Positions 32,316 through 44,400 of a stretch of 64,000 bases of DNA are shown here, piece by piece (the first letter of the stretch is position 1; each line of letters starts with the position of its first letter). The notes beneath the pieces were generated by a model. The model was not told where the DNA came from, made no database searches, and saw only the letters and a list, made by a program, of their open reading frames with translations. Made by a program: the position numbers and the translations under genes. Origin of the DNA: Echinarachnius parma (Eukaryota; Echinodermata; Echinoidea; Clypeasteroida; Echinarachniidae); contig JBAMJV010008350.1 in assembly GCA_037951105.1 (NCBI GenBank), positions 29,792 to 93,791 on the forward strand, given 5' to 3'.

Positions 32316-32419
32316 GTTTGCAGGACTATGACTATGACTATGAGGGGCTAATTGATTTTCTCTTTCATGTTTGGGAAATCTTTCAGAACTGTTCCTTGGA
32401 ACCGGTAAGACAAAGTAAG

Positions 32420-35400
32420 ATGGCTATCAGTGGCACTGGACTACCACGGGATGTAGTCTTTCCGGCAGTCCTCTTAGCCCTAGTCCTAATCTGCTACTCA
32501 AACTCACTGTACTGTGGCTTTGCATTCGACGACCGCGAGGCTATTGTCAAGAATAGGGACCTGCGGCCGGAGGCTTCAGTGCTGGATCTCTTCTTCAACG
32601 ACTTCTGGGGCACACCTATGCACAAGGTACATGTAGTTAACCAAGAGTGAAGGCAATGCTATAAATTTACTCCTTTTTTTTTTACCTTGTAGCCTGGTTG
32701 AGCAAGTTAAAGATTTTTCAAATTCTACTGGCCCAAACCCTGAATCTGGAGGCCCCAAACAAACCCCAAAAGTTAACAAATTATGTTTTTGGTTGTCCAT
32801 TTGTGCCAGTGGAATTGAGGATCAATGGACTTTGGTGGCATAAAACCTAATTGTTTTATTGGCCCTGGGCCAGTGGGCCAGTGCTAACATTGAGCCCTGG
32901 GAAGAGGTATGACACATTTGCAAACAACTTTTTAGTTATGTACGCTCATGATATAATGGTAAAGCTATGATTGTGCAGTGATTTAGCTTGTGAAGATGTA
33001 GAAAAGAACAAACCTTTTATCTTCAGTAGATGTGGAAATATTGATTGGATTTTATTTTATTTGTTTTTATTTATAGAGAAAAAATTACACACAGGCATAT
33101 GTGAAGCCACAAGTCATATTGCCCCCTCTGCATAGTGACATTTTGTATTTTATTTAACAACACTCAATTTAGATGTTGACTTAAAATATGAATTTTGATT
33201 TTATTTGATTGGTCTTTATTTGAATATTTTACATACAGGAGCGAAGCCACAAGTCCTACCGCCCTCTGTGTGTGTTGACCTTTCGTCTTAACTACTTCCT
33301 GGGTCAGTTGAACCCATGGGGGTATCACCTCACCAATTTGCTGCTCCACTGGGTTGTGTGTGTACTCTATCTTAAAGCATGCAGTCTTGTGTTGAGTGAG
33401 GGGGCCAGTGAAAAAGCTTCACTGCTGTTTGCTGTGCATGCTGTACACACAGAAGCAGTAAGAACTTGTTCTTTTTTTTGTTCAGTGTTTAATTTGATAT
33501 TACTGTTTAATTGTAGGAAATAGGTACAGATGCATTTTAAAACTTTAGTGCAACAAGAATAGTTCTAAATGCAGATATTTAATTTTATCATTAGTACAGA
33601 AGGGGAACTGAGCTTGGAATTTGATTGATGCTTCACACTTTCATCAGGACTATTCACAAAAAATGTTGATGCTAGTATTTTGATTGCCATCTTTTCATTC
33701 ACTTTTCAGTTTTATGATTATACAGAGTGTCCCAGAAAGGTTGCAACACTTACGATCGTTAATTTCTTCGACACCATCGACCAAATGTCATTATTTTTTA
33801 TTTCATTGGATAGAACATTCTTTTTCCAACAAAATGATACCATGAACATGGATTTTGGGTAAGGAGTTTGGATGCCAGGGCCATTTTTCTGAGGCAATGT
33901 CGTTTCCAAAATTTGCTACTTTTTCGTCTCCAGCGATCCTCTGAACAAGGAGGCATTCTCGCTCCACGGCCTCCCATAGACAGAAGAACCGCATGACTGC
34001 ACTCCCTTTGATAAGGAAGCCAACGTTGTGTAATCGAGTACCCTAGCATGGCCTAGCATGGCCCTAGCATCCAAACGCCTTACCCAAAATCCATGTTCAT
34101 GGTATCATTTTGTTGGGAAAAGAATGTTCTATCCAATGAAATAAAAAATAATGACATTTGGTCGATGGTGTCGAAGAAATTAACGATCGTAAGTGTTGCA
34201 ACCTTTCTGGGACACTCTGTATAGTAATCATAGTTATCAAGAAAATTACAAGTAGGTAATGGATATTTGATTCATTGTTCCCTTTCAACTTTGTATTGTA
34301 CTTTGACGGTAACCTTGAAATGGGAAAGTCATTAATTAGTAATTGGTTATGGATCAGGGAAAAAATTAATATATTTATTTCGGGGGCTCCCTATCTAATT
34401 TTATGGAAGTTTTCGGGGGCTACTTTTATCATTTCGGGGGCTACAAATTTACAGGGCTCTTTTTGTCTCTAATTTCAGTGGCTGCTATTTAGCTCTAATG
34501 CTGTGAGTGATCATCTGATCAGCATTCAATCACGATCCAATCAAAAAATCCAAAAAAATCAAAACAAAAACAACAAAACAAAATGATTTATTTTGTTAAC
34601 AAATTTTTTTGGGCTCTTTTGGGCATTTCGAGGGCGAATTCGCCCACCGCCCCCGTGTATTTTTCCCCCTGTTATAGATGGAAACTATGAACAATTGTAT
34701 TGTTTTGAGCTGTTGCATTATTCTCACCATGTCAGTCTGCAGTAAACCTTTTTGAATGGAATTGAATTTGTTCCCCCTTCTTGTCACCCCATCTTCCTGT
34801 ATCAGGTGACAGTATCAGGTGACAGTATCAGGTGACAGGAGTGGTAGGCTGAGCAGAATTATTGTTATCCATCTAAAGGAACATGATATAGCAATATTAG
34901 ATCTTATTCTATGAGTATTGTTGTCCATTGTTACTATTTTAAATATTCTGTTGCCTTCTCTCCATCTTCCTGTATCAGGTGACAGGAGTGGTAGGCAGAG
35001 CAGAGCTCTTATCCTCCATCTTTATGCTGCTTGCTTTCATGGCTTATTCTAAGGCAGCACAGAACACCAATAAAACAAGTAAGAATTTATTCTTTAATTT
35101 ATTCTTAAATTAATCTGTTCAAGACAATCTGATTTGGGCCTGATTATTTCTGCAACCAGTCATGAACAGTTGAACCCTTTCATTGACACTTAAACACCTG
35201 AAGATAACATATTAGTACAATCTAGTCATTCATCTTTATGCTACTTGCATTCATGGCTTATTCTAAGGTAGCTCAGAACAGGTAAGAAACTAATAATGTG
35301 TAATCCTTTCTGTTGTACACCTGCAATAACAAAGCCCCAAAAAGGCTGAAAATAAAACAGTTCAATTTAAAATAGTGATACATTTTGACATATAATTGAT

Positions 35401-38400
35401 TTTGTTATAAGTTTGCTCTGTCTCACACTGTGCCAGTTTGATTATAATTATTATTGTTTAGCGGTTTCATTTTTCCATCATTATCCTATCCTTTCTACTT
35501 GTGAATCATATTTTGGAAGTATTGTGACGTGTGTCGACCATTGGCACTCACTGAAAGAAAACCAATTTGTCATTTATTTTCTTTTCTTTTTTGCAGATTG
35601 GAATTCCATGTTTGTGACTGTTACTCTGGTAGTCATGGCAACCGTCTCCAAGGAGCAGGGTATCACCGTTGTGGGCATCTGCTGTGTCTATGAGGTCTTT
35701 TACCTGCAGAAGGTGTGTCCATAAATCATTCTTGGCCCTTGTAACATAATATAGATTTATAATTAATTTATTGATTTAATCATGCAATTAAGCATACATT
35801 TATTATGATTATGGGACCCAAGATATATAGAATACCATCATCGCATTTGTGATTATGTCTCTTAATATATAAATCTTCCTGTATATAAATGTTGCTAATA
35901 ATGCAACCCATATGAACCTATTGATTAATTGATCTTGATATTTTGATTCAAACGTTGGAAAACTAACCCCCCCCCCCCCCCCCACATAACCTTATATGAA
36001 TAAACTTTTGAACCAATGCTTTTGTGCTTCATAACATTCACAGGAAAAATGAGCTATGAAAGGGGTATGGTGGGAATCCAAAAAAAAGTTGAAGTTGCAT
36101 AGAATGATTTTTATTAATTATCTTTATTTGTTCTACCTTCAACAGTTAAATCTACTGACCTATATTCGCCAACCCAAAGCAAGCAGTACGAAACCATCAA
36201 AACAAAGAACAAAGTCACCAAGACCTTCTCTGGGAAAAGCATGGCCACGACTCCTGTTCCTGCTTATTTCAACCCTGGTCTTGCTATGGGGACGGATACA
36301 CATCATGGGAGCTAGGATACCCTCTTTCACAAGGTTTGTTAATCAGGCATTTTGTAATTCATGATTTTATATCTTTTGTTTGGAAATTTAATTTAGATAA
36401 TTTTGGACATTTCTTCTCTGGAGTTGCTGTAGGAACAAATTTAAATTAATGTAGCATCATGGGAGTTAGGTTTGAAAAAATAACAACAATATTTATTCTG
36501 CTGATTTATTGATGTATTTGAAAATCCTGTTAACCCGTTGCTTACGAGAACCTGGTGGACTATGTTCAAAGTCTATGGGGATTTCAGAATCTCGAAGTGA
36601 ACGGGTTAAGTGAATGTCTAGTTAAATTGTAAATGCCATTGTTATGACATGATCAGTCTGTGATAAGGTGATGGGTAGAGGGTTAAGGAGTGTGCCCTCC
36701 TTTTTAATTTTTATATGGTATTCTTTATAGCAAATGTATATTTCAATGAATATAATCTCAGAGTAGATTTTTTTTCTCAACAATACAGTAAGGTAATTTA
36801 AGAGCAAATTGATCAATATATTCAACTTAATCACTGTTTTGTTTTTTTACTCCAGAAGAAATAATACATTGAAATCAAGTTATAATACTTATCAATTCTT
36901 ATTTATTGTATACCCTGCTGTTTCCCAGGTTTGACAACCCAGCAGCGATGGCGCCCTTCCCGACGCGTCACATGACCTTTTTCTACCTCCTGCCCGTCAA
37001 CGCTTGGCTCCTCCTCTCCCCAGCCACGCTGATCTGTGATTGGACGATGGGCACCATACCCCTTGTGACCTCACTCAGCGACCCTCGTAACCTAGCAACA
37101 GCTTCTCTGTTGTGTTGCGTTGGTGCTTTGGGACTGTACGGATTGCTGAAGAATGGGACGATATCACGGCAGCTTCTTGTGGTAATTACATCGTCTTATA
37201 TAATCTTAACCTCTTCAAGATTGTATTATAAATACTCATCACTCAGCGACCCTTGTATCCTAGCAACAGCTTCTCTGTTGTGTTGTATTGGCGCTTTGGG
37301 ACTTTATGGATTGTTTCAGAATGGGAAGCGTTCACGGCAGCTTCTTGTGGTAAATACATCCTCCATAAATTGCTTTAACCCTTTCATGTGCATAGCAATT
37401 TACTAGACAAGAGTATGTCATAAGACAGGTCATGACAATGGCAGCAATTGCAGCAATGGGCTGATCGAGGACCAGTAAAAAGTGATGCCACTGCATTCAC
37501 GACACATACACCGTAGTTTGAGAGCAGCAAATATTTGAACTTGAATTTTGAATTTATTTCCATGTTTCACAAATAATTTTTTGAACAAGTAAATATACAA
37601 AACAAACAATATATTCATTAACGAAATACGATATAAAATACACAGAAGACTTAATATATACAATAAATATTGATACAATGTATTTCTAAAGAATATACAT
37701 GCCGAGGTTAGAAATAATACCCCTTACCTTTGTATTGATATCTTTACACTCCCACTGTACCAGTGTGCCTTGAAGGATTTCAATTTTTGTATTCCTCTTT
37801 TGATTCTCCAGGCCTTATCGTTCCTGATAATCCCATTCATCCCTGCAAGCAATCTGTTTTTCCCCGTTGGCTTTGTGGTTGCAGAGAGAGTCCTTTATGC
37901 GCCCAGCATGGGCTTCTGTATGCTGGTTGCTATAGCGATGGAGGAATACCAGACAAATTTGTAAGTGTTGTATTTAATTAGCTTTCAGAAAAACTTGTTT
38001 GAAAAAATGTTTGGCCGTTTCGAGAAATGTGTAATCAATCATGGATAAACTATTGTTATTTTGAATACCTTTGAATCTGTAATTCATTCTCAATCCAATT
38101 AACATTGATCCATCATTATCAGCAATCTATTCCTTATCTAAAGGAAATATATATAGTTTTAAAGGCCCTTTTTTTCCAGTGGAACACGAACATATTACAT
38201 CATATTCCAAATATTGCATGCTTAAAATGTTTTAAAAACTTATCATGCATTAAATATCTTGTTATTTTTGCCTAATCTGAATGCTTGGATTCTGTTGAAA
38301 CATGCGATTGATGTATTAATTATCATAACCATCATTTAAACAACTTTGAGCAGTTTGAGTTTTGGACTAAATGTGTCAAAGAGTGCACTTAAATACGTAT

Positions 38401-41400
38401 GTTCTCTTTCCAACATGTCTTTCTTATAGGATTATGAAGCGTATCATTATCTCACTCTTTGCCTTGCTTCTGGTGCTGCACACTGGGAGAACCATCAGGA
38501 GGAATCGTGACTGGTGAGTTTATATTTTCCTTTTTAAATGTAGATTTGTATCATTATTAGTACTTTTTGTGTGGTTATTGTCTTTGATTGATTACATTTG
38601 TTATATTCATAAGTATTATTTATATTTGTTTCATTGTTTGTGTGGAAAAAATATTCACAATCATCATTATCATCTTCTTGATGTCAGTGATGATGATGGT
38701 GATGGTCGATGATGATAAATTATTTTTATTTGTACACAATCAACTTACTATTTTGAAAGTTTCACAATCAGTTGAACCTCTTCAAAGATGATGATGATGA
38801 TGATGGTGATGATGCTGGTGATGGTGATGATGATAATGATGATGTTGTTGATGATATGATGATGATGATGATTTTGATGATATGATGATGATGATAATGA
38901 TGTTAATAATAACTAGTATGATGATGATTATGATCAGTATTCTTTTCATTTTCTTCTCTACCCAGGGAGAGTGAACTGACTCTCTTTCAATCTGCCCTTA
39001 GAGTGACAGAGAACAATGCCAAAGTGTGGAACAACGTCGGCCATGCCCTAGAGGCACAGACTCGGTGGGAAGAGGCATTGAAAAACTTCAACAAAGCTGC
39101 TTCGTAAGTTACCTGCTAATATTCTTTGTTATTTTACTTATTAGCAGTATTTTATTCTGTCCAGAACACAATATTTTGTCCTCAGGATGCTTGTGATATA
39201 AATCGATGAGATATAGGGTTAGATTTAGGCTTAGGCTTAGGGTAAGAGTTAGTCTAGCAATCAGATTCTGTACAACTTTTGAGGAAGAAGATCACCACCA
39301 TCATCACATTGTTCATTACTTTTGTAAATGCTGTTATGTAATGTTACTATGAATAAATAGCATACAGTACCTAAATGCATAATTGTAGTAATAAATTTTT
39401 GGTGCAAATATAACTCCAGAATTCAGAAAGATGACATGTGGGCATGGATGAACATGCGGAGGGCCGTCCGCCATCTTGGAAAATGACCACTAACGCAGGT
39501 TTGACTGTATTTTATTTTGTATCAACCACTGATCTAGAATTCAGCCGGATGACATACATGTAGGGGCATGGATGAACATGCGGAGGGCTGTCTAGCTGCC
39601 ATCTTGGAAAATTGACCAACTTGGAAGATGACCACTAACAAAGGTTCAACTGTATTTTATTTGTTATCAACCACTGATTTAGGATTCAGCCGGATGACAT
39701 AGAGGCATGGATGAACATTGGGCGAGTCTACCGCCATCTTGGAAGATTGGTCGACTCTGAAGATGCATGACCACTAATTTGTAATGATAAAAAAGAGGTT
39801 TCATTTACACAGGTAAATATAGGTGTGACAGTATTTTTTATTTTTTCAATCAACCACTGATCTAGAATTCAGCCGGATGACATAGGGGCGTGGATGAACA
39901 TGGGTAGAGCTTACCGCAATCTTGGAAAACTGTCCGACTCGGAAGCGGCATACCGAAAGGCAGTGGACATGATGCCCAAGACGATCCCGGGACAGCGCTA
40001 TGTGACGCAGATAGACCCAAATCATCTCAACGTATACCTCAACTTGGCCAACCTGATCAAAGATGATGAGAGCAGATTGAAAGAGGCTGAAGAGGTTAGT
40101 TGAAATTGCCTTCCATCAGTGCCTCTCAGGCCCACATATTTGTGGTTTGGTAGTCCTACACTTAAACAAGAATAAGACTAGTTATGTGAAGTGTACAGGA
40201 AGAAAGAGCATAAATCCCTCTATTTTTAGAGCCCTATTTTGTTACTCTACCTGCTTTCGTTATTTTTTAATGATTTTTATTATTGCGTAAATCACTATAA
40301 TTTAGAAACATCCTTAAATTGGCAACACATTGTGATATTGTAAAAACAGATATTGGCATTCAAATTGGCAACTTTGTGGCAAAGTCACTTCATATTTGTC
40401 TTACATGGTCATTACTAAATATTTTCCACCTATGTTTATGTCATTGATTGGTCAACAAAAGTTAGGAGTTGCCAATTTGTAGAGGAAAACAATGATAAAT
40501 TTTGCCTTAAAATAGCTCTCGTCCTTGATGGGTTAATAACAAGGTATTTGTTTTTATAGAGGCGGTACAGTGGTGTAATCAGTGAAAATAATAATAAATA
40601 ACATTTGTGGAGGTGTTATGGCATGATCCATGCAAAAAAGTTAGTCTTCTACATGTACCTATAATTTCAATTGTACCTGAAGGTGATTGGGATGCGGCCT
40701 GACTTTGTAGAGGCTTACATAAACCAGGGATAGCTGTTATTAATACAGTGAAACTTGGACCAAGCAGATACTCAACTTTGAATAGTATATAATGAACACT
40801 TTTTGATACATCATCATGAGTTGTACGAAATTTAAAGTTAAGCAGCAATATTTTATATTTTTTATTTGTAACTCTTCTTAATATCTTTATCTACATGTAC
40901 TTTGCAGTTGTATATGAAGGTGATCGGTATGAGGCCTGACTTTGTGGAGGCTTACACAATCTTGAATCATTGAATGATTGCCTGGAATAGTATATTGAAC
41001 ACTTAAATCATCATGCACTGTGTGAAATTGTCTATTAAGCTGCAGTATGAAAAGTTTGTCAATAAAACATTTTTGTCTTATATTCTTTACTTTAAAGTTG
41101 TACTTGAAGGTGATCGGAATGAGGCCTGACTTTGTGGAGGCTTACATAAACCAGGGAGAGTTGCTACTAAGACAGGAAAAACTGGACCAGGAACTTACTC
41201 AACTTTAAATAATATACTGAACGCTTTTTAATACTTCAATATGAATTGTATAAAATTGCCTGTTAAGCTGTCATATTTAGTATTACTTAACGCTTTCCAA
41301 TATCTTTATCTACTTTGCAGTTGTATTTGAAGGTGATTGGAATGAGGCCTGACTTCGTTGAGGCTTACATAAACCAGGGAGAGTTGCTACTGAGACAGGG

Positions 41401-44400
41401 AAAACTGGACCAGGCAGAGTCGTTGTATCAACAGGCTGTTAATCTGGAACCCCTCAATGCTGATGTACATTTTAACGTAAGTTATTTGATTCCTTTATTC
41501 TTTTTGTATTTCATTCAACACAGTAAGTTTTATTCCTTGAGTTATTCTTCCACTATAATACACGTATTGTATCACCAGGCAGTTCAACGGAAACCACTGA
41601 ATGGTGGTGTGCATTTCAATGTAAGTACATGACATCTGTTTGCTCTTTATTCTAACATACATGTAGTACACATGTGACCTGTCACCACAAAACTATAGTT
41701 GCAATATTTACATTTTCTACAGACTGCTGTTGGCGACTTGGCGTATTATCAAACTATCTAAATTTGGTATTTATACATTCTCAAAAATATCAGCTTTCTA
41801 GTGATAAATTACTTATTGTAAAGGGTCTGAAATCCAGCAATGCCATGGACACTGTATTGCCAAAGTCATTTATTTTTCCCAATAGAAATTGGCCATTTCA
41901 GAAGGGTTTTGTGCAAACGGTTCACACATTATTTTATTTATCTATCTGCCATAATATTTCAAGGGCCTTTCTATTTCCACTCCACTTCCACAGCTTGGTG
42001 TGGTATCTATGAGGAAGAGGGAGAAACAAAAGGCTCTGAAGCACTTTGACCGAGCGGTGGAACTGAATCCTAGCCACAAGATGGCGCTCTACAACTCTGC
42101 GCTCTACATCCAGGAATCAGGCAACGTGGCTCGCAGACAGGATGCAGTCAAGAGGTAATGTAATATAAAGTACTGTAATTGAAAAAGAGCAAAGAAAGTG
42201 GGATTCCAACGGGATTCTAACCCGAGACCTCCGGATTGCTAGACCGGTGCTCTTACCGACTAAGCTATAGACAACCCTAGTATGGCGTTCGTCCCAGAAA
42301 CCCCTTAATTTTCATTGCTCGTGAGGTCAGAAGCTATTATAAACCTGAACGATAGATATCAACTTGGGGATATACATGTATGCGAGGTATCACCAAAGTG
42401 ATGCAGCTTTTAAACAAAATAATTAATTCAAACATTCAAAAAGTACTGTACACGGCAGTTCTGACATAACTGGCAGCTTCCTCAAAAAAATGTTTTTTTT
42501 CTACAACAGCAGATTCTATCCTCTTTATGAAAAAATATCACCCCTTGATGTCGCTCCTCTACCAGCCGCTGGACCTGTATGTGAACCATGGAGGCAGCTT
42601 GCCAGAGACGAGTAGTTAAACATCGTCGCCAGTGTGGCAAAGATACCACGAGTCTCCTTTTTGATCCTGAAAAAATGGAACCTGTCATTATTTTCTACCC
42701 AAGTAAATTTTTTAGAAATGACAACCCCACCGATATACCTCTGTTGTCATGATTTCACAAATGGACTACAATGTACGAGACTTGCGCTTTAAAAAGTTTA
42801 AGTTAAAGTCCTTCCCGTGCCAATTTTGGCACATAAGGCGGCACCTTTCTCTGATTCATTAGCCCTAGGTCACACGTCTACTAAATGTAGCGAAAGCTAC
42901 AGAAGGGGGCCAGTCTATATATTATTATGTTCTTGATGTATCATCGTCATTAAGCATCTGAAGAAGATTCTGCTAGGATCAACAATTTAGGCTCTATAAT
43001 GACTCTTATTTTATTACACAGGCGTAATGATAGTAGATAAGCAGTTTTTAGCAGTATTTTGCATCGTAATAATTTTTTAGTGCATTATTTGTTTTCATGG
43101 CACACATTTATTTAGATTGGAGAAAGTTGTTGAGTTGGATCCAGACAGTGAGCTGAGCTATTCTACCCTGGGCATGTTGGCCATGGATGATAATAACAAC
43201 CAAGCTGCTGTGACTTACTACCAGAAGGCTTTACAGGTAAACAAATATCTATTGATGAGGCTGAGAAAGAGGATGATGATGATAATGATGATGATACTGA
43301 TGGGTATGGTGATGATGATGATGATGATGATGATGATGGTGAGGATGATGATAGTTGTGGTGGTGGTGGGGGTGCTAATGGTGATGATGATGATGATGCT
43401 GATGCTGATGATGATGATGGGTATGGTGATGGTGATGGTGATGGTGATGGTGATGGTGATGATGATGATGATGCTGATAATGGTGATGGTGGTGGTGATG
43501 ATGATGATGGTGATGGTGATGTTGATGACAACCATAACATTGATGGTTTCTTGATGGTGATTATGATGATGATAATAAGGGTGTGTAGGTGAGGTGGAGT
43601 CGGGAGTACCAGAGAGTGAGCTGAGCTATTCTACCCTGGGCATGCTGGCAATGGATGATAACAACAACCAAGCTGCTATGACTTACATGTACTACCAGAA
43701 GGCCTTACAGGTACAAAATGAGGATGAGGATGAGGATGATGATGGTGATGATGCTGATGATTATGATGATGATGAGAAAGGTGATGATGGTGATGGTGAT
43801 GAAGATTACGATGACAATGCCTATGGCAATGATGATGATCATGACATGGATGTGGAGGAGAGGTTGATGAGAAGTAACAAGAGAAAGCGGATGAAACTGG
43901 ATACTTAAGAAAATGGGAGAAGATGATGAAGTGCAGGAGGTGGTAATTAACAGAAACTTTATTTTCTTCACTATTAGATTAACCCTACTTCTCGCCATGC
44001 CCTCTTCAACATTGCCCTGATTCACTCAGATGCCAAGAAGCCTCTGGAAGCAATGCCTTATCTTGAAACACTCTTACAGGTAAGACTCCATATATATATA
44101 TATTGCCCTAATATAATGCTCCCGAGGGAGTAAAAAGTTTACCTCAGCATATGTCAGAGCTAGCTTACCAGGTTATCAGTGACTGGATACGCCACTTATA
44201 ATGACTGGAGTGATAATTTCTGTCTCGAATGTCTTGAGATTTGTTGCTATATTCATAGGTGTTAATAGTACGTTGGAACTAAGAATAAACTTAACAAATA
44301 ATGTGCAGTCAAACCTTTGTTTATTGATCACCTAAGTGAAACAAGATAATTTACCACTGTAGACAGGTTACCTCTATAGGCAATATAACTACTACACTTT

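Larger units (their letters stand above)
27932..32419. other. Intergenic region between divergent YJU2 and TMTC3
   Basis: 4.5 kb containing the promoters of both genes; no TATA box stood out. 27.6-27.9 kb is comparatively GC-rich around YJU2 exon 1. 29.88-30.26 kb has long G and then C tracts; 30.3-30.9 kb repeats GGGGGCAT(A)-type words and T-rich tracts. Partial copies of TMTC3 exon 1 lie at 31.9-32.3 kb. Confidence 0.5.

Noticed and set aside
32318-32419. Upstream in-frame Met of TMTC3
   Set aside because: Extra 34 residues are acidic/aromatic and unlike the family; degenerate copies of this leader upstream do not conserve the frame.
37238-37406. Continuation of TMTC3 exon 6 through the duplicated segment
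   Set aside because: The open frame passes the donor, but the next exon joins in phase at 37181 and the second LSDP...LLV is a repeat copy.
42201-42277. Functional tRNA-Ala gene
   Set aside because: Imperfect acceptor stem and altered B box; SINE origin is more likely.
43117-43554. Methionine-rich frame continuing from TMTC3 exon 13, and Ser/Ile-rich frames on the other strand
   Set aside because: They are translations of the (GAT)n microsatellite; a good donor ends exon 13 at 43236.
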